NCBI GenBank assembly: GCA_002432025.1
Contig: DJFE01000006.1
Coordinates: forward strand, 1 to 26,748
Length of the DNA stretch: 26,748 nt
From: Candidatus Avelusimicrobium stercoris
Lineage (GTDB): Bacteria; Elusimicrobiota; Elusimicrobia; Elusimicrobiales; Elusimicrobiaceae
Direction of reading: 5' to 3'
Shown one piece after another: positions 20,973 to 26,748 of the stretch; the stretch's first letter is position 1; each line of letters opens with the position of its first letter. Both the position numbers and the translations under genes were made by a program. A model generated the notes under the pieces. That model did not search any database and was not told the origin of the DNA. It saw only the letters and a program-made list of their open reading frames with translations.

Positions 20973-21795
20973 ATATTTGGGAGTGAGGGGGCACGTCGTG
21001 GGTAATCCACTTGTTGGCGCCCAAAACACTGCCCTTGCCAATGGTTACGTTGCCAAGCACGGTGGTTTCGGCGTAGATGATGACATCGTCCTCAATATTG
21101 GGGTGGCGTTTAATGCCTTTTACGGGGTTGCCGTGTTCGTCCAAGGGGAAACTCTTGGCCCCCAAGGTAACGCCCTGATAGAGTTTTACATTGGAGCCAA
21201 TCACGCACGTCTCGCCGATGACAACGCCCGTGCCGTGGTCAATAAAAAAGCCGGAGCCGATTTCCGCGCCGGGGTGAATATCAATCCCGGTCAAATTGTG
21301 GGCGTATTCGGTAACAATGCGCGGAATTAAGCGCACGCCGTTTTTGTGCAAAAAGTGGGCCATACGCTGTAAGGTAATGGCGGTAATACCGGGATAGCAC
21401 AAAAGTGGTTCCACGGGATTTACGGCGGCCGGGTCGCCCTCGTAGGCGGCGGTAATGTCGGTAATCAGCAGGCGCTGGATATCGGGCAGAGCCAAAACAA
21501 AATCTTGCGTCAGTTGATGCGCACGGGCGTGGCAGGCGTTGCAGTCTGCCTTTTCCTTGCACAGAAAGCAAAGCGAGTTTAAAATCTGTTTTTCCAGCCG
21601 GGCGGCCAGTTGTTCTAGCGATGCCGGGCACGCCTTTTGCGCGGTGCACTCCAAGGGGTATTGGTATAAAAAGTCTTTAAACGCGCAAAAGAGTTCTACC
21701 GTTTCGGTGGCGGAGGGGATAAACTTGGCCTTTTCGTAAAATTTTTTATCAAAAGTGCTTTTCAGTTCCTCGGTTACGCTGGAAAACGGATTCAT
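20971..21795 (-). CDS. cysE: Serine O-acetyltransferase
   Basis: It transfers acetyl from acetyl-CoA to serine, the first step to cysteine. The 274 residues comprise an alpha-helical N-terminal domain (1-155) and a left-handed beta-helix of hexapeptide repeats (about 160-270). Catalytic residues are visible in GIDIHPGAEIGSGFFIDHGTG, including the His of IDHGTG, and in KRHPNIEDDV. A Cys cluster (CFLCKEKADCNACHA) in the N-terminal domain is unusual and could bind metal. AGGGGG precedes the start. The protein stops soon after the last hexapeptide (PPHSQI), and its TAG stop overlaps the edge of a dispersed repeat, so a short C-terminal tail may have been lost. It is last in the kds-lpt operon, 9 nt after lptB. 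Confidence 0.9.
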   Translation of the reverse strand: MNPFSSVTEELKSTFDKKFYEKAKFIPSATETVELFCAFKDFLYQYPLECTAQKACPASLEQLAARLEKQILNSLCFLCKEKADCNACHARAHQLTQDFVLALPDIQRLLITDITAAYEGDPAAVNPVEPLLCYPGITAITLQRMAHFLHKNGVRLIPRIVTEYAHNLTGIDIHPGAEIGSGFFIDHGTGVVIGETCVIGSNVKLYQGVTLGAKSFPLDEHGNPVKGIKRHPNIEDDVIIYAETTVLGNVTIGKGSVLGANKWITHDVPPHSQI

Positions 21796-21804
21796 AGAGC
21801 CCCC

Positions 21805-22524
21805 TTACATCTTAAAATCTTCCCCTAAATACAGGCGGCGGGCGTTGGCGTCGTTAAGCAAGGTGTTTTGGTCGCCCTCTACCAAAATTTTACCGTCATA
21901 AATCAAATACGCGCGTTCCGTAAGCGGCAGGGTTTCGCGCACGTTGTGGTCGGTAATCAACACGCCGATACCTTTGTCTTTGAGTTTAAAAATCATATGG
22001 CGCAGGTCGGACACGGTAATCGGGTCAATGCCTACAAAGGGTTCGTCCAGCAAAATGATTTTGGGGTTGCTGATCATACAGCGCGCAATTTCCATACGGC
22101 GTTTTTCTCCGCCGGAGAGCGTCCACGCTTTTTGCTTGGCCAGTTTGGTCAGGCCGAACTCGTTTAACAGGGCTTCTACGCGGCGTTTTTGCTCTTGCTT
22201 GTTATCCAAGATACGTTCCAACACCGCCAGCAGATTTTCCTCTACCGTAAGGCCTTTAAAAATGGTGGGTTCCTGCGCCAAATATCCCAGGCCGTGGCGG
22301 GCGCGTTCATACATCGGCAGTTTGGTTACGTCGTCGCCGTCAATAAACACGCGGCCCTTGGTGGGGCTGATAAAGCCGACCATCATATAGAAGGAGGTCG
22401 TTTTTCCGGCTCCGTTGGGGCCCAACAGCCCGACGATTTCGCCGGATTTAACGTGAATATCCACCCCTTTTACGACCATACGGTCCTTGTAAACTTTTAC
22501 AATTTGTTCGCTGCGCAGTTCCAT
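21805..22524 (-). CDS. lptB: LPS export ABC transporter ATPase LptB
   Basis: LptB is the ATPase of the LptB2FGC complex that pulls LPS from the inner membrane. The 239 residues hold Walker A GPNGAGKT at 35-42, Q-loop YLAQEPTIF at 81-89, signature LSGGE at 136-140, Walker B IILLDEP at 156-162 and H-loop His193. The motifs VGFISPTKGRVFIDG and EPFVGIDPITV are characteristic of LptB over other ABC ATPases. It lies after lptA (12-nt gap). The LptF/LptG permeases are not in this window. Confidence 0.95.
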   Translation of the reverse strand: MELRSEQIVKVYKDRMVVKGVDIHVKSGEIVGLLGPNGAGKTTSFYMMVGFISPTKGRVFIDGDDVTKLPMYERARHGLGYLAQEPTIFKGLTVEENLLAVLERILDNKQEQKRRVEALLNEFGLTKLAKQKAWTLSGGEKRRMEIARCMISNPKIILLDEPFVGIDPITVSDLRHMIFKLKDKGIGVLITDHNVRETLPLTERAYLIYDGKILVEGDQNTLLNDANARRLYLGEDFKM

Positions 22525-22536
22525 AAGTAAAAACCC

Positions 22537-23433
22537 CTAAAATTTGGTGTTGGCGGAGGCTTCGTTGAGCCGGGGGGAGACCGCCCAGCCCTGCACCTTG
22601 CCGTCTAAAATTATTTTTTTGCCTTCGTTGTCGGACTGGACCTTATCCGCTATTATAGCAAATGTGCCTTCCTCACTTGTGCCGTGCACCAGCGGACGGG
22701 AACCATAGGCGTAAGACTCGTTATTGTTTCCGTCGTAAATGATGGTGTCGGCTTCCAAGGTCCTAAGCGAGTCCGAAGCCGAGGCGCCGCCCTCCAAGAG
22801 CAAATGGTTTTTTGCCTGGTGGTAGGTGGCCTTGTCGGCGGTGAGCGTTTGCGGGCCTTGCGGCGTGTCGCGCACGACGCGGACATTGCCTTCTAAAATA
22901 AAAATCTGTTTGTTTAAATCCAAGGAAGCCTTTTGCGCGTAAGCGGTGGCGGAGCCGTTCTTTTTATCCGTGTAAATCAGGCGGATTTGTTTGCCCTTGT
23001 TGGCGGTTAAAAGGCCCTTTTGCGTTTTGTAGTTGTAGCGGGCGTAGTCGGCATAGGCCTGGTATTCGGGCGCGTTCTTTTCGGCTTGGCGCAGATAGAC
23101 GTGTCCCTTGGCCGTAAAGCGGTTCAAGGCGCGCTCGGACAAGGCGTAATCGGAGCGGAAGCGGTACGTCCCGTTATCGTAGGAAACGTGCCCCTTAAAT
23201 TCCTCTTGCTGTTTATCCTTGTAAATCACCCAACTGTCGCTTTGCACAAGCCCGCCCAACACTTCGGGCATTTTTTTAACGGCGGCTTTTTGTTTTAAAT
23301 TGCGTTTGGCCTGCGTGAGTTGCTTTTTGGCGGGCGGAATTTTGATTTCCGGCCCTTGGGCGCGCACCGTCCGGCAGCCGCTAATCGCCACGGTTGCCAG
23401 CAAGGGGAGCAAAAGGAGCCATTTTGTCTTCAT
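22537..23433 (-). CDS. lptA: LptA/OstA-domain periplasmic LPS transport protein, predicted lipoprotein
   Basis: The protein should form part of the periplasmic LPS bridge. It has 298 residues, longer than E. coli LptA (185). The N-terminus (MKTKWLLLLPLLATVAISGC) carries a lipobox with Cys20, so it is predicted to be lipid-anchored rather than soluble. From about 60 onward it shows repeated OstA-type strands (WVIYKDKQQEEFKGHV, ADYARYNYKTQKGLLTA, ADKATYHQAKNHLLLEG), enough for two jelly-roll repeats. It overlaps lptC by 4 nt and precedes lptB. AAGGAT serves as Shine-Dalgarno. The lptA name rests on context and the OstA pattern. Confidence 0.82.
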   Translation of the reverse strand: MKTKWLLLLPLLATVAISGCRTVRAQGPEIKIPPAKKQLTQAKRNLKQKAAVKKMPEVLGGLVQSDSWVIYKDKQQEEFKGHVSYDNGTYRFRSDYALSERALNRFTAKGHVYLRQAEKNAPEYQAYADYARYNYKTQKGLLTANKGKQIRLIYTDKKNGSATAYAQKASLDLNKQIFILEGNVRVVRDTPQGPQTLTADKATYHQAKNHLLLEGGASASDSLRTLEADTIIYDGNNNESYAYGSRPLVHGTSEEGTFAIIADKVQSDNEGKKIILDGKVQGWAVSPRLNEASANTKF

Positions 23434-23978
23434 TTGTGTAGGATATCCTTATTTAGTTTTAATTCGTCCGTGCGCGCGGGCAAACGGGTTCTTTGTTTTT
23501 TAAGTTCAATTTTGGATAATTTGGAATCGGTTTCCACGCCGCCCTTGGCCGTTACCTTGGCCCCGCCGCGGGTGATGACTGTTTTGGTGTCGGACCAAAT
23601 GCGGTTTTTATCTACATCGTAGGAAAATTGCTCGGCGGTGATAGTGGCATTTTCGGTTAAAGACTTTATTACGGCGTGTCCGTCAATGGATACCAGTTTG
23701 TGCGGGTAATCAAAGGTTCCCGTATCACCGGTTACCTGTACGCTGTCCTGCCCGTTTTCTTTCAGTAGCAGCACGGGGTTTTTTAGGGTGGCGCTCTTTA
23801 AGTCGGAAAAGTCCACCGCGTCGGCGCGGAGCACCCATTGTTTTTGGCTGTCTTTTGATTCAAAAATGGAAACCTGCGTAGCCAGTTGCATACCGGCGTC
23901 TTCGGTGGGAGAAAAAGTATCACTCCCGCCGCAGGCGGCTAATAAAGGCAGTAAACCAAACAAAAGGTATTTTCTCAT
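23430..23978 (-). CDS. lptC: LPS export system protein LptC, predicted lipoprotein
   Basis: LptC joins the inner-membrane LptBFG complex to LptA. The 182-residue protein begins MRKYLLFGLLPLLAAC, a short signal with lipobox LAAC (Cys16), where E. coli LptC has an uncleaved membrane helix. The rest is an LptC beta-jellyroll (about 35-165) with ESKDSQKQWVLRADAVDF and IWSDTKTVITRGGAKVTAKG, the latter typical of the family. It overlaps kdsD and lptA by 4 nt each (ATGA). It is clearly an LptC homologue by pattern and position; its anchoring is inferred. Confidence 0.85.
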   Translation of the reverse strand: MRKYLLFGLLPLLAACGGSDTFSPTEDAGMQLATQVSIFESKDSQKQWVLRADAVDFSDLKSATLKNPVLLLKENGQDSVQVTGDTGTFDYPHKLVSIDGHAVIKSLTENATITAEQFSYDVDKNRIWSDTKTVITRGGAKVTAKGGVETDSKLSKIELKKQRTRLPARTDELKLNKDILHK

Positions 23979-24973
23979 TTTTTATCCAAAAACGCCAAGT
24001 ATTCAATTAAATCTTTTTCGTCAATAATGCCCACAACCTTGCCGGATTTATCCAATACCGGCAGGTTATCCACGTGCGTGGCGTGAATCATTTTGGCGGC
24101 ATCAATGGCGGGTACGGTGTCCAAAATATGGTGCGGGTTCTTTGTCATTACTTCGGTAATGTTTTTATTGAGCAGGTCCGCACCCTTTTGCAGTAAGCGG
24201 CGCAAATCTCCGTCGGTAAAGTACCCCAGCAAATGGCCCTTGTTATCCACCACGCTGGTGGCTCCGGCGGCCCCGGTTTGTGTCATTACAAAGAGCGCGT
24301 CCTTAACGGAAGCCGTTTCGCGCACGGTGGGGTTGTTTTTGCCTTTGCGCATTAAATCCTTAACTTGTTGGGTAAGCAGTTTGCCCAAGGAGCCCCCCGG
24401 GTGAAAGACGGCGAAATCGCGCTTTTCAAAGTGTTTGATTTTCATTAAGCACAGCGCCAGCGCATCGCCCACGGCCAAGGTGGCGGTGGTGGAAGCGGTG
24501 GGGGCTAGGTTATATGGGCAGGCTTCGCGCTCAATATGAATAGTAATGTGAATATCGGACATTAACGCCAGTTTGGAGTGCGCGTTGCCCGTCATACCGA
24601 TAATGGTGAGTTTGCGGCGCTCCAAGGAGGGGAGAATTTTATTGATTTCCTCGGTCTGGCCAGAAAAAGAAATCGCCAAAATCACGTCGCCGGGCATAAT
24701 CATCCCTAGGTCGCCGTGCAGGGCTTCCACCGGGTGCACAAAGAAAGACGGCGTGCCCGTAGAAGCCAGCGTGGCGGAAATTTTGCGGCCGATAATCCCG
24801 CTTTTGCCAATGCCCAACACCACTACGCGGCCCTTGGTTTTGGCGATTACGTCCACGGCCTTTAAAAATTGGTCGTCAATGCTTTTTTTGCTCAGTTCCA
24901 GGGCTTCCAGTTCAATTTCCAGCACGTGGCGGGCCATACGCTTTATGGCGGTTTCAGAAAATTCTTGTGTCAT
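23975..24973 (-). CDS. kdsD: Arabinose-5-phosphate isomerase
   Basis: It converts ribulose 5-phosphate to arabinose 5-phosphate, the precursor for KDO. The 332 residues contain a SIS sugar-isomerase domain (about 40-175; VLGIGKSGIIGRKISATLASTGTPSFF, with HPVEALHGDLGM and ISFSGQTEE) and two CBS domains (about 210-265 and 275-330), the full KdsD/KpsF layout. AGGTG precedes the ATG, which lies 4 nt after the stop of the small membrane protein. With kdsA in the same operon, KDO synthesis is strongly implied. KdsD and KpsF cannot be told apart by sequence alone; the Lpt context favours kdsD. Confidence 0.93.
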   Translation of the reverse strand: MTQEFSETAIKRMARHVLEIELEALELSKKSIDDQFLKAVDVIAKTKGRVVVLGIGKSGIIGRKISATLASTGTPSFFVHPVEALHGDLGMIMPGDVILAISFSGQTEEINKILPSLERRKLTIIGMTGNAHSKLALMSDIHITIHIEREACPYNLAPTASTTATLAVGDALALCLMKIKHFEKRDFAVFHPGGSLGKLLTQQVKDLMRKGKNNPTVRETASVKDALFVMTQTGAAGATSVVDNKGHLLGYFTDGDLRRLLQKGADLLNKNITEVMTKNPHHILDTVPAIDAAKMIHATHVDNLPVLDKSGKVVGIIDEKDLIEYLAFLDKK

Positions 24974-24977
24974 AGTT

Positions 24978-25157
24978 TCACCTGTTTATCCACGGGGTCG
25001 CTTCGGACGCGGGCCGTTGGGTTTTAAACGGCTCGGGCAAGCGGACCGTTACAAAGGAAAAAGTAAAATACAACCCCGCGCAGAGTACCAAAAGCAGGCC
25101 AAGCAACACGGCGTGCCCTTTTAAAGACGGCGTCCAAACGGGGAGTTTACCAGTCAT
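24978..25157 (-). CDS. 59-residue single-pass membrane protein in the kds-lpt operon
   Basis: An uncatalogued small gene. It starts with MTGKLPVWTPSLKGHAVLLG, has one clear membrane helix at about 14-36 (HAVLLGLLLVLCAGLYFTFS), and ends in a Pro-rich polar tail (RLPEPFKTQRPASEATPWINR is its tail, 39-59, given in part: EPFKTQRPASEATPWINR). Its ATG overlaps the kdsA stop (ATGA), and its stop is 4 nt before the kdsD start. This tight fit is strong evidence that it is translated. kdsC, the KDO-8-phosphate phosphatase often near these genes, is absent here and this protein is not a phosphatase. Possible roles are an accessory to the Lpt or KDO machinery. Function unknown. Confidence 0.75.
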   Translation of the reverse strand: MTGKLPVWTPSLKGHAVLLGLLLVLCAGLYFTFSFVTVRLPEPFKTQRPASEATPWINR

Positions 25158-25987
25158 TTAAATTTTTTAACCAATTCGTCAATGGCGCACAATTCGCGCG
25201 TCATTTTGGCGGTCATTTTTAAGTCTAACGAGTTCGGCCCGTCGGACAAGGCGTGGTCCGGGTCCGGGTGCGCTTCAAAAAACACGCCCGCAATCCCAAG
25301 CGCGGTGGCCGCCTTGGCCAGTACCGGGGCCAACTGACGGTTTCCGCCCGTGGCCGAGCCCAGCGCGCCGGGCTTTTGCACGGAGTGCGTCGCGTCAAAA
25401 ATGACGGGATAGCCAAACTGCTTCATAATTTCCAGCGAGCGCATATCCACCACCAAATCGCCGTAGCCGAAACTGGCGCCGCGTTCGGTGAGTAGAATTT
25501 TATGGTTGCCGCGGGATTCAATTTTTTTAATCACTTGTTCCATTGCCGCCGGGGCCAAAAATTGGCCTTTCTTCACATTGACGGCTTTGCCCGTATCGGC
25601 GCAGGCCAAGACCAAATCGGTCTGCCGGCACAGAAACGCCGGAATTTGCAAAATATCGGCTACTTGCGCCACTTCTTCGGCCTGCCAAGGTTCGTGCACA
25701 TCCACCACGAGCGGAAGGCCCGTGATTTTTTTTGCCTTGGCTAAAATTTCAAGCCCCTTGGCAAGCCCCGGCCCGCGGTACGCATCTACCGACGTGCGGT
25801 TGGCTTTGTCAAAGGAGGCTTTTAAAATAAAAGGGTGTTTCGTCTTGGCGATAATGGCTTTTAACTTTTTGGCGGTATCAATATAGTGCGTTTCGCTTTC
25901 AATGACGCACGTTCCGGCCATAAATGCCAAGGGTAAAGTATTGGAAATCTTGTAATTACCTATTTTAATGATTTTCTGCATACCCAT
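25154..25987 (-). CDS. kdsA: 3-deoxy-8-phosphooctulonate (KDO-8-P) synthase
   Basis: It condenses arabinose 5-phosphate with phosphoenolpyruvate to KDO-8-phosphate, the committed step to KDO for LPS. The 277-residue TIM barrel shows FILKASFDKANRTS, DAYRGPGL, VVDVHEP, LPAFLCRQTDL-like segment IPAFLCRQTDL, INVKKGQF-type NVKKGQFLAPA, FDATHSVQKPG and EAHPDPDHALSDGPNS, all characteristic of KdsA and not of DAHP synthase. Two ATGs lie six bases apart. The second (25981) lies 6 nt after a TATGAT -10 box, so the message may be leaderless and begin there. It is first in a seven-gene operon that runs to cysE. Confidence 0.95.
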   Translation of the reverse strand: MGMQKIIKIGNYKISNTLPLAFMAGTCVIESETHYIDTAKKLKAIIAKTKHPFILKASFDKANRTSVDAYRGPGLAKGLEILAKAKKITGLPLVVDVHEPWQAEEVAQVADILQIPAFLCRQTDLVLACADTGKAVNVKKGQFLAPAAMEQVIKKIESRGNHKILLTERGASFGYGDLVVDMRSLEIMKQFGYPVIFDATHSVQKPGALGSATGGNRQLAPVLAKAATALGIAGVFFEAHPDPDHALSDGPNSLDLKMTAKMTRELCAIDELVKKFK

Positions 25988-25993
25988 ATCATA
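25988..25993 (-). promoter_or_regulatory. -10 box of the kds-lpt operon
   Basis: TATGAT on the minus strand, 6 nt before the ATG at 25981 and touching the earlier ATG at 25987. No clear -35 is seen. Confidence 0.45.
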
Positions 25994-26010
25994 GCAAATT
26001 TTGCCCGCTT

Positions 26011-26020
26011 TCTATATAGA
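26011..26020. promoter_or_regulatory. Palindrome between kdsA and pilin promoters
   Basis: TCTATATAGA is a perfect 10-bp palindrome in the divergent region, about 15 nt before the pilin -35 box. It may be an operator. Confidence 0.3.
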
Positions 26021-26035
26021 GAATACCCGAAAAAC

Positions 26036-26064
26036 TTGTATTTTTGCGCCGGGTATTTTATACT
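26036..26064 (+). promoter_or_regulatory. Sigma-70-type promoter of the third pilin
   Basis: TTGTAT at 26036-26041, a 17-nt spacer and TATACT at 26059-26064, 33 nt before the ATG. It shares AAAACTTG around the -35 with the promoter at 1796. Confidence 0.7.
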
Positions 26065-26096
26065 ATATCGGTAGATAACCCTTTTAGGAGGCTTTT

Positions 26097-26552
26097 ATGA
26101 ACAGAGGTTTTACCTTAATTGAACTTTTGGTGGTGGTGCTGATTATCGGCATTTTGTCGGCGATTGCACTGCCACAGTACGAAACCGCGGTGGAAAAGAG
26201 CCGCGCATCAGAAGCGTTTGTAAACGGGCGGGCGATTGTGGACGCGATGAACCGCGCCTTGAACGAACGTCCCAACGATTTGCCCAAAACGCGCTATGAC
26301 CTAGACATCAAACTTTCCGGCGGGTCTTGGAATGCGGCAGGAAACCAATATACTACGAATTTGTTTGTGTATGATTTATCCAAGGGCGACCGCGTGGAAG
26401 CCACGCGCAACTTGGGTGGCTCCGAAAAATATGTGTTGACGTTCTTCAATAACTACAACGACGTAGCCACCCTGCGCACTTGCACGCCGACGGGTTCCAC
26501 CGCCACGAATTTGTGCAAATCGTTTGCGGGCTCCGGCTTCACCGTTAAATAA
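26097..26552 (+). CDS. Type IV pilin-like protein
   Basis: A 151-residue prepilin with leader MNRG, cleavage before Phe5 and Glu at mature position 5. The helix is GFTLIELLVVVLIIGILSA and continues through IALPQYETAVEKSRASEAF, the usual Elusimicrobia/PilE pattern. Two Cys residues near the C-terminus (TCTPTGSTATNLC) could form the pilin D-loop disulfide. AGGAGG precedes the ATG at ideal spacing, and the gene has its own promoter and terminator, which suits a highly expressed, possibly major, pilin. It diverges from kdsA. Confidence 0.9.
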   Translation: MNRGFTLIELLVVVLIIGILSAIALPQYETAVEKSRASEAFVNGRAIVDAMNRALNERPNDLPKTRYDLDIKLSGGSWNAAGNQYTTNLFVYDLSKGDRVEATRNLGGSEKYVLTFFNNYNDVATLRTCTPTGSTATNLCKSFAGSGFTVK

Positions 26553-26577
26553 AGCAGTAGTTAATTTTTTATTTTCC

Positions 26578-26613
26578 CCGGGAGAGTGTTTTATAATACT
26601 CTCCCGGTTTTTT
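26578..26613 (+). terminator. Terminator after the third pilin
   Basis: Ten-bp stem CCGGGAGAGT (26578-26587) with ACTCTCCCGG (26598-26607), followed by TTTTTT at 26608-26613. Confidence 0.93.
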
Positions 26614-26653
26614 GTTGTCGTTCCGGGGCAAGAAAGCCGCCCGCAGAGGAGTC

Positions 26654-26690
26654 GTCATCCCGTAGAGTCTTTATACGGGATCTCGTCGTT
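26654..26690 (+). repeat. Hairpin repeat with a one-base insertion (37 nt)
   Basis: Arms TCCCGTA and TACGGGA; ATCTCGTCGTT has an extra C relative to other copies, which breaks the shared open frame. Confidence 0.8.
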
Positions 26691-26699
26691 GCTGTGGTT

Positions 26700-26735
26700 G
26701 TCATTCCCGAGTGTCGTAGTCGGGGATCTGTTGTT
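26700..26735 (+). repeat. 36-nt hairpin repeat
   Basis: Arms ATTCCCGA and TCGGGGAT (one wobble). Reverse complement reads NNRSPTTTLGND. Same orientation as the copy before it, so this is not a facing pair within the window. Confidence 0.8.
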
Positions 26736-26748
26736 TGTCGTTGTTGTT

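Noticed and set aside
24978..25157. kdsC in the kds operon
   Set aside because: The gene there encodes a 59-aa membrane protein with no phosphatase (HAD) motifs.

Overview
The window looks like the chromosome of a Gram-negative, probably strictly anaerobic bacterium. It carries KDO synthesis and LPS-transport genes (kdsA, kdsD, lptC, lptA, lptB), an outer-membrane barrel protein, a HydG maturase for [FeFe] hydrogenase, and three type IV pilin-like genes with almost identical N-terminal helices. The many GFTLIELLVVVLIIGIL pilins, the long divergent transketolase and the general gene mix fit the phylum Elusimicrobiota (gut lineage, Elusimicrobiaceae-like). That placement is from memory of the families, not from a search.

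Layout. (1) 1-612: a pilin whose leader is read through a dispersed repeat; it converges on fba (class II aldolase, minus strand) with a shared terminator. (2) 1858-5715: an M42 aminopeptidase, a long transketolase-like enzyme and a small PPC/DUF296 protein, apparently one operon. (3) 5716-7972: an outer-membrane barrel gene between two clusters of hairpin repeats that contain long inverted copies of each other, followed by a lone GIY-YIG nuclease. (4) hydG (minus) and smpB (plus) diverge from a short AT-rich region. (5) 10311-17302: tRNA-Leu(CAG), ftsQ, ftsA, ftsZ, pilT, cmk, plsC and rpsA, a dense division/pilus/translation cluster. (6) 17561-20352: a membrane-less MgtE-like CBS protein diverges from an AlbA_2-domain protein, a YciH/SUI1-like factor and a second pilin. 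(7) 20353-20970: a repeat cluster. (8) 20971-25987 (minus): kdsA, a 59-residue membrane protein, kdsD, lptC, lptA, lptB and cysE, with several ATGA overlaps, as one LPS-supply operon. (9) 26097-26552: a third pilin diverging from kdsA, then more repeats.

The most unusual content is a family of about fifteen 36-nt hairpin repeats. Their stems vary but usually keep pairing. Many sit as facing pairs with conserved linkers, forming 86-94 nt units with GTCAT...ATGAC ends. Nearly all copies are open in the same frame (12 codons), and one copy is translated as part of the leader of the first pilin. This resembles the coding-compatible palindromic elements known from Rickettsia. A single-domain GIY-YIG nuclease sits directly beside the densest cluster and is the only candidate enzyme in the window for spreading them; that link is inference.
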